The notes: generated by a model from the sequence alone, not told the origin. A stretch of 64,000 nucleotides of DNA from Ephemerocybe angulata (GCA_013368325.1 JAACJK010000109.1:558001-622000), one strand, 5' to 3'; shown: positions 1 to 12,549, counted from the first letter of the stretch. Program-made: numbers and translations.

Positions 1-1321
1 TCAACTCTATCAGTCCTCCTACTTATTTGCTTGTGGCTATTGCACCCAGCGTGATGAAAAGCGCGTCATCTGTAATAACCTGTGTTCCGGCAAGACATGG
101 CTTTTGGCTTTTTCGAATTGGTATTCGACGCATCCCGCAAGACTTGCTCGCTGAAGCTTACATGCATGCGTCCATTCGTCCGCTCGGTGTCTCACGGGAG
201 GAACAAAAGCCGGCGGTTGATAATATTCAAGTTGTAGCAGTCTACAACGCCGGACACGCCCCCGATCTACCATTCTACCAGATTCTACCTTGGCCGTTCA
301 AGAAATCTGGCCACTGCGCACTTTGCCCGACGCGACACGCACGCATGCTGCGCCAACGGTAGATCGTGCCCGCCCTTGTGGTGTGTCCCAACGCAGGGGA
401 TGGATGTGTATCAGATACGTGTATATCCGGGTCGGATGCGCGAGGATGCGCGGTGTCGCCGCTGACGCGCGAGGAGGCGTCGTATGTAGTAGTTGAGCTT
501 GAGTTGAGCATCGCGCCAGTGAGCAACGTAGCAACCAACCCGGCATGGGCAAGGATTTAATTTTCCACCGGATCATCGCATAGACCATCGTCCGTCTTCG
601 TCCATGGACGCCGTTTCGCCCGACCCTGCGTATCCGTGTCCCTATCTCGTCGGGACGTTCGCAATGTTCGTATGTTTGAGAGTCTGGGAGCGGCGGGGTC
701 TGGGCTTGTGAAGAGCAAATATATTCGTGGGCTTATGTAGTACCCGCCGTCGACAAAACTAGTACATTCTCGTCGATCGGGAGTTGCTATGGTCGGGAGG
801 CAGTGGTGCCCGCGCGCGATTGGGCGCGAGTCCTACTAAGCGCCGATCGGCGCCAAGCGAACATTTCGATGGTGGAGGAAGGACTCGGAGGTGGTGGAGT
901 TCATTTAACTATAATGGTATATTCTATCGCCAAGTACAAACAACAAGTTTAAGCTAGGGTATTATCGAAGAGGAAGTACGATGAGGGGGTCTAAACAAAT
1001 GGCATCTAAGAGATGTTGAAGGGGTCGGTAAGGTATATTATATTTTAGTTGTACGCTAACGAGGGAGTGGTGCTACTACTGATAGTTTCTACATACAATT
1101 GGAAGAACGGGTCAGCTATGCAGGATGGCGAGTACATGGTACAGATGAGGGGTAAACGGAATGAAGGAGCGTGAGATAGTCATGGGTCAAGAAGGGCGAA
1201 CGAAGAGTGCAAGGAGCGGATTGGTTTCTACAATAGCATAGATGATAGCGGCGAAGCAAGAGGCAGACCAAGAAGCAAGATCGGGTGCAAGGATGGTAAT
1301 TTTGGAGATGGTACAACTGGA
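1..1321. other. no supported gene
   Basis: Only short overlapping open frames on both strands, none with splice structure or a recognisable motif. The stretch from about 560 to 1240 has no long frame at all. It probably includes the 3' flank of the minus-strand gene that ends at 1322. Confidence 0.5.
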
Positions 1322-2083
1322 TTACTGGGTGACTGAGGAGCGCAGGTTTCTGTTGCTCGAGTGCCGGTGCATGGTGAAGAACTTTAGGCAGGTCATGGCG
1401 ACGGTGCTCTTGGGCTTGGGCTCCTTCTCCTGGAGGGGTGCCGGCGAGCTTCCCGTGCTGCTGCTCGAGTCTGCCTTGCTGCTGACGCTCCCTGCAGCCG
1501 AGGAAATGCTGAAGAGACTCGGAAGTCGCTTGATGGATTTTTTCTCCGTTGCAGCAGGAGTGGTCGGGACCGAGAGATTCGCAAAGTTTGATGCCCGCTG
1601 GGCGACCGGCGACAGCTCGTGCAGGTCGGGCAGGTAAATTGGCGTGACCGCGGTGCGCAGACTGGGTTTGGAGACGGGTGAAGTCCGTGCGCTGCCCGGC
1701 AGCGGGGGCACAGGCGGGATGGCCGAGCGGGATGGGGTGCTCGGGGGCGAGTGTGATATTGAGACCGAGGCGGTCCGGCGGTGTGTGGGTGTGTTTGGCG
1801 GGGAGAGCGAGGCGGACTGCAGCTTGGGGGAGGCTGAGGGCTCGAGGCTGGAGCGGGTGCGGCGGCGCAGGGTGGGGTAGAGCGCGTCGCGGTTGATGTG
1901 GTCGAAAGAGCGCGACTGCTGGACGGTGCGGGGCGGGGCGAGGCCCGGAGGCGCAAGCGGGCTGCGGAGGTTGTTCCGGCGTTTGTCCCGGGCACGGAGG
2001 TGGGGCGAGGGCAGCGGGGTGTGGACGGGCTCGGGAGAGGGCTCTCTGGGAGGAGGAGAGTCGGGGCGCTCAAAGTAGGACAT
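1322..2083 (-). CDS. Ser/Pro-rich hypothetical protein, single exon
   Basis: A 253-residue uninterrupted frame starting MSYFERPDSPPPREPSPEP. The first 150 residues are low complexity, rich in Ser, Pro, Thr and Arg with many SP/TP pairs, as in disordered fungal regulatory proteins that are phosphorylated. The C-terminal third is less biased (TAVTPIYLPDLHELSP, then KKSIKRLPSLFSISS, then MTCLKFFTMHRHSSNRN). No catalytic motif, signal peptide or membrane segment is visible. Three-letter periodicity is clear, and the opposite-strand frames look like shadows of it. I do not recognise the family. A kinase substrate or scaffold role would be a guess from composition only. Confidence 0.6.
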   Translation of the reverse strand: MSYFERPDSPPPREPSPEPVHTPLPSPHLRARDKRRNNLRSPLAPPGLAPPRTVQQSRSFDHINRDALYPTLRRRTRSSLEPSASPKLQSASLSPPNTPTHRRTASVSISHSPPSTPSRSAIPPVPPLPGSARTSPVSKPSLRTAVTPIYLPDLHELSPVAQRASNFANLSVPTTPAATEKKSIKRLPSLFSISSAAGSVSSKADSSSSTGSSPAPLQEKEPKPKSTVAMTCLKFFTMHRHSSNRNLRSSVTQ

Positions 2084-3696
2084 GCTTGCTTGCTGGGTTC
2101 AATTTTCAACGCAGCGCGCCTTTATATGACCACAGCAACCGTGACGCCAGATGAAGATCGGCTCACAGATCTCAGATCCAGATCACCACGCCCCGTCCAT
2201 TTATATCCATCGTCCAATTTACCTCTTTTCCAGCCCTGCCCTTTCCTTTTCCATCTCCGCTTCCTGGCACACTCCAAACTAGCCACACCTGCCCCAGATA
2301 TATCTCCAACCAAGCCCGCCCGCCAGATCGATCCCCTCACCGCCATCTCGATATCCGCCCTTCCTTATACTCGTCCCATTCAGTCTGCTTTTGTATTTTA
2401 CGGCGCACAAGCGCCCCGCCCACCGCTGTCCACATTAGTAGAACAAGCGCAATAGCACCCAGCTTGACTTGTATGTCTTCTCGAGGTACCTCGATGCACG
2501 GCGGAGAAAGAGCGTCTGTAATGGGAGTCATCGCAACGCGTGCCTGGAATCTCAATCGCGCTGTCCTTCCTGACACGTCCGTCCAAACACGACGGTCGGG
2601 CATGTCTCCCCCGTACGTCCCATGCATCAAACCAACCGCCGGAATCCAGCAACATCAAAGTATATTATCTACAATATAAATTGCATTATACCAGCACACC
2701 TTCATCGCGCGTTCGCCGACACCCGCCCGCCTTCATGCTGGCGTGACTCGAGCTTCCCGGATCCCGACGGCGTCGATCCAATCCCACCAGGGTCCGTGGC
2801 ATTCCTCTTCACTTATCTCTGACTCCCATTATTCGCCAGATTTATCGAACAGTGCCCTTCGACCAAGGACAGTGGCACGGGCCAACTCTGGGGCCCAGCT
2901 CCTGGACCACGTACACCAGTCATGGGTTTCATCGTCCAGCGCCATCTCCCGCTGAGACGCGACTCGGCCATCTAAACGGAAGCTCTCGAGGACCCGGCGC
3001 CAAAAATACCATCAAAACAGACCAAGCTGTTGCTCCGGGCAACTTGGCCGCTTGCTCAGCGACGCCGTCATTAATCGACCCCGACGCAGGGTCGCGGCGA
3101 CCACTCCAATATGCGGCTCTCGATCGCCCATTGTCCTTTCCTCCGAGTCGCCCCTTTGGGATTGCGGCGCTTGCTGCGCCCTGCTGAGCGTCTCCACCCG
3201 CTATCACAGAGAGCACACGGCCGCTGTCACCAGCTGGAGCGCCCACATGCGCACAATGCGCATATTTTCTTTCATCTGTCGCCGCGGCGTCGTTCGCTCA
3301 TCTTTTGTTGTCATCGAGCATCACCGCCGTTCGTTCTGAATCCAAGCCCCGACCCGACACTTCCCACAAGTCAGTCTCCATGGGCAAGCTTCAATTTTTT
3401 GTCGCTTTCGAAATTCATTTCATCTCGTTTTATACTCCGCGGACCTACGTTCAATTCCATACAGCTAGCCCGCCGCCGCACAGGGCTGCCACGACTCCGC
3501 GCCAAGTACCTGACCCAAGACCTGACCTATCTCCTTGCAGCGGGCAGGAAGCTCGCCTCGCTTAGCCTCAGCATGTCGTCGTCGTCGTCATACAGATCAT
3601 TTTAAACTTGCGCTTAACCATTGAGCTTTCCGTTTATGTCGCTCAGGATTCCGAAAACAACGAGGGTGAGAGCGGCTGTGTTTCGCTTTTTCGGTT
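2084..3696. other. intergenic, no supported gene
   Basis: Contains the probable promoter of the minus-strand gene ending at 2083, with pyrimidine-rich tracts near 2200-2400 and 3300-3560. Open frames here are short and lack matching splice sites or motifs. Confidence 0.4.
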
Positions 3697-3705
3697 GACT
3701 GTCAA
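3697..3705. repeat. 9-bp target site duplication (left copy)
   Basis: GACTGTCAA immediately precedes the left end of the element at 3706. The same 9 bases recur at 4667-4675 directly after its right end. Confidence 0.75.
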
Positions 3706-4666
3706 GGATAAAGCAGTTGGGCAACCCGGTTGAGAGCCATCAACCCGGGTTGCCGAATATGTTATTGGGCAACCGGGTGCACCCCTCCCGGCAGATTCTT
3801 GATGGACGGCCGGAGCGTCGGTGACGTCCCATTTGGGAACACTTGCGAACCCCGACTGTGTGTTGCATTCTCTGCCTTTTCGAAGGCCTTGGTCTGTTTG
3901 GAAGCCGTATACGCGAAAGAAATGCTTCAAGTAAATATATATACTGCCGATAGAAGTACTTTTATGCCTTAGGAAAGTACAGATGCCTGAAAGAGACAAT
4001 ATATGAACTGGATAGGTTGGGCGCTTACCAACTGGCGACATGTGGCTATCGTCACTATATCATGCATCCCATGATTCCTATATATCTTCGTTCTAGTCAC
4101 TTATATTCAATGTTTATAATTCAACTGGGATATAGTGCTTGTGAGTCGTAATCAGTTGTCCAAGCACCGTGCACGGCAGCGGCGCAGGCTGCACCAGCCT
4201 AGGACTCGGGCGTACAAACCTTGGCCAGTCTCAATTCACCCACTCTCGGTCTTCTGATTTTCTAGCCCTCCCTCCGTCCTTGATCCCCCAAAAACTCAAG
4301 AGTACTGGCAGAGAAATCGTGGTCACGCCAACAGCCTGAGGGTCGAATTAATGAGCCCGGTTGTGCATAGCAGCATTGTTGATGACTTATCTTGCCATAC
4401 ACCAGGAGATAAGCTCAATATACTATGCCTGGTACTTCTTGCCTCTATTTAAACCTAAATAATAGGTACAATTCATGGAGAAACGAGAGATCCACGACGC
4501 GGCGCCTCTTTCCTAGTCGTATTAGCCCTCCGACTTTCCGGTGTTGGTATTACAAAGCCGGTGATGTTACGGCCGTTGAGACCAAACATAGCCAAAGAAA
4601 AATTCAATAATGGTATTCGGCAACCCGGGTTACTCACGTCAACCGGGTTGCCCAACTGCTTTATCC
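3706..4666. mobile_element. 961-bp non-autonomous TIR transposon (MITE-like)
   Basis: The left end reads GGATAAAGCAGTTGGGCAAC and the right end is its exact reverse complement. The inverted similarity continues inward for about 50 bp through a second block containing CAACCCGGGTTGCCGAAT. Direct 9-bp duplications (GACTGTCAA) flank the element at 3697-3705 and 4667-4675. No transposase-like frame lies inside, so it needs a helper. A 9-bp duplication is typical of the Mutator (MULE) superfamily; that assignment rests only on duplication length and TIR presence. The interior has frames of at most about 80 codons that look non-coding. Confidence 0.75.
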
Positions 4667-4675
4667 GACTGTCAA
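4667..4675. repeat. 9-bp target site duplication (right copy)
   Basis: GACTGTCAA directly after the right terminus of the 961-bp element, matching 3697-3705. Confidence 0.75.
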
Positions 4676-7600
4676 TGCTACTATCGTGATCAATGGGTTG
4701 CAAAAGGGACATAGAGTTGCAAAAACGCATACCGGCGTACGTTTAGGTCACTGGGAATCACAAAAAGTAGGTGGTGCGATGCAGATACGTTGGAGGATTA
4801 TGTTTCAAAAAGAATTAGAGTGAACGGAGCATTCGTCGTGGAACAGGGGGCCAAATGGTGGTCGAAAATTCGTTGCAAAACGCGATTTTTAGGGGAAATT
4901 GTTAATATCAAGCCAGTGACTTATCTGGGGCGGGCGGAAGTCCCGGAAACATGATTGTGACATCCATAAATATGTTAATCACCCTTTTCTTTGGCGAAAA
5001 TTGGAGAACAATTGCAGATATATGGTAGATACTCAACGCGTGACGGATTTCATGAGCCCGGACGCGTCGCGATTCAGACTCCGACAGATTCCGACAGGCA
5101 AATTCGATCTTTCGGCATTTTTGGTGTCACGCTCGCCCCTTCGGAGCTCAATCACGGCAGTGACATTTGGCGTGTCACTTTTTGCAACTCCATGATTTTA
5201 GCACTCTTTCTCCCGGAAGGCGACTGGCAACATACCATATCCACGGAACGCAATATAAAGTACATATTCTTGTAGCCAGCAAGGTAGAGAAGGTATGTAT
5301 ATACTTTATTTTAACAGGGGACAAACGCTGACGAAGGAATACGCTTCGCCCTGAAATTTTTGCAACTCCGTGACAACGATAGTATTGCTAACATGCTCCG
5401 TGGCACATCCCCCAAATTAGGCACCCAAGACAATGTCATATCTGATCATAACTTTAATGTCTGGGGTACCGGAGGTGTAATAATGATATGACCTATGACA
5501 AGGCTATATAATCCTTGTTAGAGATGGTGAGCTCCAGAACCAAAGGAATCGTCTATCATATCGTAAAGTTAAACGGGGTCGTGGCTCCAATCCATTGCAA
5601 CGGGATTAGGTGACCGAGTTTCAGGGTTGCCGAGGGTTGCGTGGGGAATATAGCAGATGTTTCTTGATCACTATCCAGTGGATGTGACTCGAATAATCTG
5701 TCGCTGGAAGCCACCGCTGACTGGGTTGCAAGGATATACTTGGGACATACACGCGCAGCGGTGTCTTAGGCCTGAGGCAAACGACAGCGGCTCATAACCA
5801 AACACCCCCAAGTCCCGAGGAAGAGGGGACGAGGCCCACTTCCCACATTTTGCTCTCGATATCTCGCGTTGGTACACAAAAGAAGAGGGCCCGAAGCTTG
5901 GAAACCTTGATCCGTTTCCATGTCGCCTCGAGCTATGATTAATTGGTAGGAGATGTTGTCCCTTTGAACCGGGCAGTGTACTCCAACCATCATTAACGGC
6001 CGTTTCGCGCTCTTCCAACCATCGCGGTCTCTCACATTCCACCCACAAAGATTTCTTGTGCTCAACTATCTGACGCAGTAGTGAGGAAGTTTTGGTTTGT
6101 ATGTCTGAATGTTGAAATCGATCCTGTTGAGCTAGTCTCGTCGCAAGACATACCTCCCCATGGCGTGAGAGGGTTTCCTTATTTGAGCCTACCTGTTGAG
6201 CCTCTCAATGGGGTGACCTGCCATAAGCTAACCCATAATCCAGTTGGGCTGAAACCGTGGTAGGATTGGGCTGGAAGGTGTGATCCCATGATAGAGATCG
6301 GATTAAATGTGAACGCTGATGGGATTGTTCTGGGTACGAGGATCCCATTGGGGATTCCAATGCTGCGTGGGTCTCGAATGGAGGGCACTGTCGCGGCTCT
6401 GGCAACCATGGTTCCAGCCACAACTCCCTCTCGATTCCATTCGATACCCCCATTGAATCTGAAAGCGTACATGAGCTTATAGGCTCAATGCAACTTTGAG
6501 TGGAAGTCGGGATGGCGACATGGGACCGCGGCCTCCAGGACGAATGGTACCGTGCCGTCCATTTTGGGTCCATGACACCTTCCACTTTCTGTGGAGTCTG
6601 CAATGCAACCCTATGGAATTTCAGCTTGCAGAGAGAATCTAATCTGACCTCCTCTATGCAATTGCGCGCTCCAGCCCGACCTTGCCGCGGTGTGATAAGC
6701 AGCATACATTTTGACTACTGTATCCATGGCACCCAGAGGGTGCGTATGTCCTGGAACACCGTGAGTAGTAATCTAATCGCCACACACGCACGAAGGAGAT
6801 CCCGCACACCATCCCACCCTCCCAAACTTGCTGAAATCCACGCAAATCAGGCCCTTAAGCTCACATAAGTACTATTTGCAGACTCTAACTCGATCAGAGG
6901 TCCTCGGTATCTGGAAAGTATGGCCGTCAGGACTTTGCAAAGGGATGCAAGGCAATGGACATTCTACGGCAGCAGCGATTTACCATTCGCATGTGTTTTG
7001 AAGCTGCGGGGGCTCTGATCTATGCCATGGAAGTCTTTTTAGATATACCTGGCAGCCCTGGCAGTTACCATAAAACTCGTGGTGTCGCCAGAGTCGCGGG
7101 TTGCAACCTGTAACCAAGCCGCCCCTGCCGAGACGCACAAGGGGTTGGCCGAATGGGAGGGTGAATATATTACCGGAAGCCGCATGTCGGCAACTCTGGT
7201 CCACTCAGGCTCGAGGACTTTGACTTGGGCGCACCGGTATTATTCTTAACAGGCCACACCCAGCCTGCAGCGCTCTCCAGATACCTCGCCCTTACTGTGC
7301 ACTTCCAGGTGCCCCTCTTGCTGGCTAGCACCGTAGTCGCGCTGGCCATGAAGGCGTGACACACCTTGGATAGGTTCCATAGCAGTATATAGTCCGACGG
7401 TATGGGTGGGAAGGATTTGGGTCAGCAGCGTCGAGACGAGACTTGAGGTTATGTCGAGCTCGCGCATGTGCGAAGATGATGGGGCGCTGAAGGGTTTGGG
7501 AGACGGGAAGGATGTGGATTGTGTGTTGGAGAGGGAAGTGGGGAGGGGACGGGCGTTTGGGTGTAAGTTGGGGAGGTTCTGGTGGTGGAAGAAGGCGTGC

Positions 7601-7908
7601 TAGTAGAATATATCGTGCGTGAAGGCGAGAAGCGGGGTGATGCTGCCTCTGCGAAGAGAGCGTCGGCAGGATGGACGGGTGGCGCGACAGCTTCTGGCCC
7701 TACCACCGGTCTTTGCGCTACCATTGATCGTGCGCACACCGAGGACCCTGTATCAGGTTTCCTGCGATTCACCGGAGCTTTGGAAGAGCCGTGTGGGCAT
7801 GAGCGGTCGGGAAGACAATTCCTGTCATCACTGCACCACAGATATCGAAGGATCCGCGGCGCGCGTTCTTATATTAATGTGTATATATACATGGTAAACT
7901 GGATGAGG
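4676..7908. other. intergenic, no supported gene
   Basis: Frames are short and scattered. The word TTGCAACTC or its reverse complement recurs around 4700, 5180 and 5360, which suggests degraded repeat DNA. A minus-strand frame at 7449-7772 (107 residues, Pro/Ser/Thr-rich tail) is the best coding candidate but has no recognisable domain, and I do not call it a gene. Confidence 0.4.
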
Positions 7909-8720
7909 CTACTGAGGTCCAGTAGGTTGGGGATTGAACATCATATCAATGAACTCGGTCATGGTTGGCACACCATCGTCGCTTGGCGCGGCCACTGGCA
8001 AGGTGTCATCATCGTCTAAATCATGAGGGCTAGGCTCTCGGCTGATTTCCTCCTGGATATCAGCTTCACCGTCACTGGAAGTCCCAGATTCCACTTCCTC
8101 CGTGTCAGCATCAGAGCCTGGCAGGATCTCTGTGTCAAATCCGTCCTCGTAGTCTAGTCCGGCATGAGTCAAAGTGACGGGCGCAAGGCAAGGGGGAGGA
8201 TGGTTGATGAAGCGCTGCTGTGTGTGAGAGGGAATACAGCGGTGGAAGATTGAGAGAGGTTCGCGAAGCATGATGACCTTGCAGAGAGAACACTGGACAA
8301 ACGTCTTGAAGAATTCATCCTCATCCAGCCCGCCTGCCAGGCTAGTGATGAGGGATTTATTGCCCTTGATCATCGTAGCCACGTCTTCAAACTTGAGGTC
8401 TAGGGACACTATAGTTAGGACATATAAGGTTTATATTGGTATGTCGGCTTACCTCTCTTGGAACTCCGCCTCATTACATTTGGCATGACTTGAAAAAGGC
8501 CGTCTCCTCCCCGGAATGACTCTTCGACCGAACTTATATTCGCAAGAGCTTCTTGATCAAGTTCATGCTCTGCCCGTGAATTATTAGCTAAGCCTTTGAA
8601 ACACTGAGTATAATATACCTCGTTGCTCATAAAGTTGGACTTTAATCCCTTGCAATGGATAGAAGCGTTCCAAGCAGACTGTATCAATATCGGGTTTAGC
8701 AGACGAGCTTCAGAGACCAT
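7909..8720 (-). CDS. hypothetical protein with Cys/His cluster and acidic tail
   Basis: Three exons can be read on the minus strand: MVSEARLLNPILIQSAW onward (from 8720), then HELDQEALANISSVEES, then SLDLKFEDVATMIKGN to the stop at 7909. Two short GT-AG introns separate them. The last exon has QCSLCKVIM followed by FHRC, a C-x2-C...H-x2-C arrangement that could bind zinc. After it comes an acidic, Ser-rich low-complexity tail ending MFNPQPTGPQ. The start is uncertain, because the frame stays open upstream (MRLLWHVFPAM) and earlier exons may exist. The family is not recognised; gene content around it is transposon-associated. Confidence 0.5.
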
Positions 8721-8900
8721 GGCAGGGAATACATGCCAAAGTAGCCGCATCGCCTCGTCGCGCAGGCTGCAACGTACTCTCCGTGCATTGTTGTCCGGTT
8801 TCGATGAGGGTCTTCATGGGGCATGGGTAACATTTCGACGACACCAATGGCGGCCTCCGTGTATGGCACCCCGTCAAGGTAGGCGCATAAGCAGCAAGGC
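8697..8900 (-). pseudogene. fragment of a repeat-family C-terminus (possible)
   Basis: In a second minus-strand frame overlapping the start of the neighbouring gene the translation reads CAYLDGVPYTEAAIGVVEML, then HGEYVAACATRRCGYFGMY, then a stop. I recall similar GVPYT...GEYVAAC...RCGY tails in repetitive hypothetical proteins of basidiomycetes. No upstream exons can be joined with confidence, so this may be a relic. It shares DNA with the start of the gene at 7909-8720, and one of the two readings must be wrong at that point. Confidence 0.3.
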
Positions 8901-9534
8901 GCACGGAAATAGTGTGTCCGGCGGTGGTCTTGGAGCTGGTCTGGAGGGAGACGTTTTCCTGAATGATCGTCGCAGGGCCTGGTTGTACCCGTTAAGAAAC
9001 TTTCTAAGGAATATATTGGAGTACCTTACCAGTACCACTCGACCAACTTCCTCAGAGCTGCACTCCAGTGGTATATGATAGGCGAGCTGCTCGTTGTACG
9101 GATGTGACGTGCTTCGATCATGCGCAGGAAATGCTCTGTCCTGCGCGGCGGAGGGGACCCCCAATGAAAAAGCCTTCGGCCACGACCTTGCATAGTATCG
9201 ACGCGAGGCATAGTGTTGCGGGAGTCGGGAAGAAGGGGGAGTGTGCACGACCTAATGAGGCTTGGCGGAAGAAAATGAGTGGGCAGTGATCCACGGAATG
9301 AAGGTGTATTTGGAATTGACATTCCAGAGACCTTCTCGTCGGATATATATACAAATCGTAAGGCTTTGGCTCGTCAGGAAGGCTCATGTATTATCTTTCC
9401 GTCTCAAAATAGTTCTCATAGTAACGCTTATTAATGGGAAAACACCGGAAAGAGCTGTACAGATATTACTAGGTATCCAGCATGCCCTATCCTGAGCTAC
9501 AATCAATACTATGGAGACTGTGTGGTAGTCTAGC

Positions 9535-9572
9535 ACCCGCCCTAGTGTAAGTTACAGTCATGTAGGTAACAG
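9535..9572 (+). repeat. short direct repeat, copy 1
   Basis: CCTAGTGTAAGTTACAGTC followed by TGTAGGTAAC recurs with few changes at about 10770-10803. The pair brackets the gene at 9951-10508. Confidence 0.5.
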
Positions 9573-9950
9573 TACAAGATCCGGCCTCGCTTCGCTTCGG
9601 CGACTGGTCAACCCTTTTGGTCCACCTCAGAAACGGTGAACTCAGGCAGGGCACCGATCCCCATTGATGACTCCAGAAACAGGGTAGGAAGAGAAGGGTG
9701 AAGGGGGATGTCTTAGCGACATTGAGGGTCCAAGTGAATGTATTCAGAAAGCAGGTAACAAAAAGAAAGAGTAACAAAAGAGCAAGAAAAGTGCAGACAC
9801 AAAAGAGATACAACAAAAGACCTAGGACAAAAATCTACATATAACAGGGCGACGGGACGAGAGATGTGAAGAGAAAGACCACGAACAAACAGAGACAACG
9901 AAGTCGCGAGTTTCTTTAATATATGGGTAATCGCCGGTTCGTCCAACCGG

Positions 9951-10508
9951 TTATACAATCCCAGGTCCCTTCGGGAATGGCGATGGTGGCAACGGGGGCC
10001 GCCCTTGCTCAACGAGCTTCGCAACCTTCATTTTGTCCCACTTGTCCATGTCGAAAACAACGGGGAGGCTGAGGTCTTCAGAGATATGTATTCCAAACAT
10101 GGGTCCCAAGGACATCCTACTCAAGTGTGAGTACAACTGAGGTGCAGCTGATACAACGACTTACATTGCCCGGTGGACGTTCTCGAACGTAAGCCATGAT
10201 GGATCTTCGACAGCGGGACCTGGCCCCGACGCAAGACCATCCTCAACTTCTTCTCCACCTGATTGGCTATCCGACTCGCTTTCTTCATCCTCCGTATACT
10301 GGCCCCTGTCATGCCTTTCTCGTCGCTCCCGATCCACCAACTCTGCCCACTTGTCGTTCCTCGCCTTTCCTTCTATCAGCCATCGTCGGTAAGCTCCAAG
10401 ATCCGTCCAAACCCTCTCAACCCCGCAGTCCGTGTCGTGTATGATGCAGTCAATTTGAGGGAAATCGGGGAGAGCCGGTCGCGCTTTGGTACGTTGCTTG
10501 GACGGCAT
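9951..10508 (-). CDS. hypothetical protein, two exons
   Basis: Exons 10508-10165 and 10116-9951 join in frame across a GT-AG intron to give 169 residues starting MPSKQRTKARPALPDFPQ. The protein has an N-terminal part (FPQIDCIIHDTDCGVERVW), an acidic low-complexity middle (TEDEESESDSQSGGEEVE) and a C-terminal part (GIHISEDLSLPVVFDMDKW). The same frame is open upstream to 10766, so a longer start (MRFFVVHEWYIEQVYKRH) is possible. No domain is recognised. The gene lies between two direct copies of a roughly 35-bp repeat, hinting that it may sit in a small mobile or duplicated unit. Confidence 0.55.
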
Positions 10509-10767
10509 GAGGGTCCTGAAAGATGAGTTCAGCCAAGCATGACGTTTATATACTTGCTCGATGTACCATTCATGAACGACGAAAAATCGCATGGTCGCGA
10601 TGGCATGGCGATGGAATGAACACCGAGCTGCGAGCGGAGAGTAATGTGACGTCTTGGCATGTTGAGCTGCCCTGGCGTGATGCGACGAGGACGTGGGAGG
10701 TGAAGGACTGTCGAGCGGCGAGGGCACTGTTGAGCTCGCCGTGACGCATTGGTGAAGGGTAGTCAAG

Positions 10768-10805
10768 CACGATCCCTAGTGTAACTTACAGTCGTGTAGG
10801 TAACG
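10768..10805 (+). repeat. short direct repeat, copy 2
   Basis: CCTAGTGTAACTTACAGTC followed by GTGTAGGTAAC, a near copy of 9535-9572 in the same orientation. Confidence 0.5.
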
Positions 10806-11004
10806 GTATCTACTACATATTAATAATTATATTGTGACCCTTTTCTCAAGACAACAATGCAGTTGCAGAAGTTCTGAACAGCCCGACCTGCGGGAGGATA
10901 TGGGGCGAAGCGAGCTAAGTATGTTTACAATGCCATATTATTAGTCGATGAATATTGAAACTACAGCTCGCGAAACCCGAACGTGAATTGACGCAAGAGA
11001 AGAT

Positions 11005-12549
11005 CTAGTTGGACGAAGTGGGACTTCCTGCCGGTTCGTCCACTGGGTTTCCAACAGCAGACTCGTTAAGTTGGAGCAAGCGACGTCTTTCCTTTATCTT
11101 GGAATAAACAGAGTCTTGATGGACGGAACGTCCTTCCGAGATGTAGGTAGGGAATATTTGACTGGAGATGCAGGGATGTCGTCGCATGAGCAATAAGTCA
11201 CATATAGTCGGTGGCCTGTAGCGTTTACGTACCGATTCCACCACATTAAGAGATCATCCACTTCAGCCTGTTCCTCTGGGTCCTCCAGCAGTTCGATGAC
11301 TAAGTTGTAGAAGTACTCTGAGTCGGTAACCCTATCCGTCCTCGAGAAGGAGGGACAGGCGCTTAACCCGAATCGGACCTGGGGCACAGTGTCAATAAGG
11401 TCTAAGGAATGTACGCATTAAAGCCATTACCTGGGTAGCAATGTAGGCGATCGATGGGGCGGTCACTGTCTTCATCCCATGGATCCGGGCATTGCACGAG
11501 CGAGTCGCTCTGTTAGCCCCCTGGTTATTGACGGAGCTAGGGGAGGTAAAAACATGTCTATATGCCTGTTGGATAGGTATGTAATTCATTAAGCAGAGTG
11601 TAAGAACCATAAGAACCTCCAAGGTACTCACAGATACCAGGAGGGAGCTGCGAAATAATCCAACCCACGGGTCTTTAGAGTTATATTCGTAGCCTCGGTA
11701 TAAGAACCGAGGCCACAAGTCACCCGACGGGACGAGCTGACCACTTACGAGTTCTCGCCGAATCCTGAGTTCATGAATTAATTAGATATGATAGCAAACC
11801 GGGGTGATACTCACTTTGGGTCTTCCCAGTCAAGGTTGACTGGACAGAGAAGTTCACCGGTTCGAGGGTGGTGGAAACCTCGATCAGTCTTAACATTACG
11901 CTGGATCGGTGGTGTCAAGACGCGACCAGGAGGGGTAATCCAGTCAACGATGACGGATTTGAGAGACTTCGTATCGTCGGCTCTCGCGGAATCCACACCC
12001 TTTGTGATCTAAGTAGATGCATATTAATCATGGTATCCCTTTGAAATCAAGATAACAAAAGGGGGAAATACCATTTCAGCGACATAAAATGTGTCGTGTT
12101 CTGTTCCGGTGTTTAGGCGGTCTTCTAGGCTTGGACTCAGCCCAAGCAACTGTTTGTAGATCTTGTGCTCGGCGAGTTCGCTGAAGCTGAATGTCAGTTT
12201 GCAATTAGCGGGCGAGGCCAAAGAGTCTGTGACCTTGGCGACAAGTCGTTCTCCGTAATGCGGCCTGTTTCGAGTTGGAGGTTCCGCGTAATTCCATTCT
12301 TAATGAGTGGCTGGATGCGATAGAATGTGCGTATGGTTCGTCCAAAGTGCCTACCGTAGTGCACTAGTGGATCTGAGCGAGTTCTTGGAATGAAGAGGCA
12401 TGCTCAATACTAATGCAAGACGAGGATACCAGGATGAAAAACTCACTGCTTTCGAGAATAGTCGGAGGACTCGGAAAGCGCCTCCCTCGCCCTCTTCCCA
12501 AGGTTCGACTGGATGCGACCAGGATTGCTAGCTTTGCTCGTCGGTTCAT
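11005..12549 (-). CDS. DUF6698-family protein
   Basis: A multi-exon minus-strand gene that reads continuously across short introns: MNRRAKLAILVASSRTLGRG (start 12549); HYGRHFGRTIRTFYRIQPL; ELAEHKIYKQLLGLSPSLED; ITKGVDSARADDTKSLKSVI; a stretch with RGFHHPRTGELLCPVNLDW; FLYRGYEYNSKDPWVGLFRS; AYRHVFTSPSSVNNQG; RSCNARIHGMKTVTAPSIAY; and FGLSACPSFSRTDRVTDSEY, ending at 11005. The sequence HVFTSPSSV, then R-x-C/G-NARIHGM, then the VRF/GLSxxPxFSRTD block are what I recognise from DUF6698 proteins, a large basidiomycete family of unknown function often found near transposons. All main blocks are present and frames stay open, so the gene looks intact. No function should be inferred. Confidence 0.75.
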
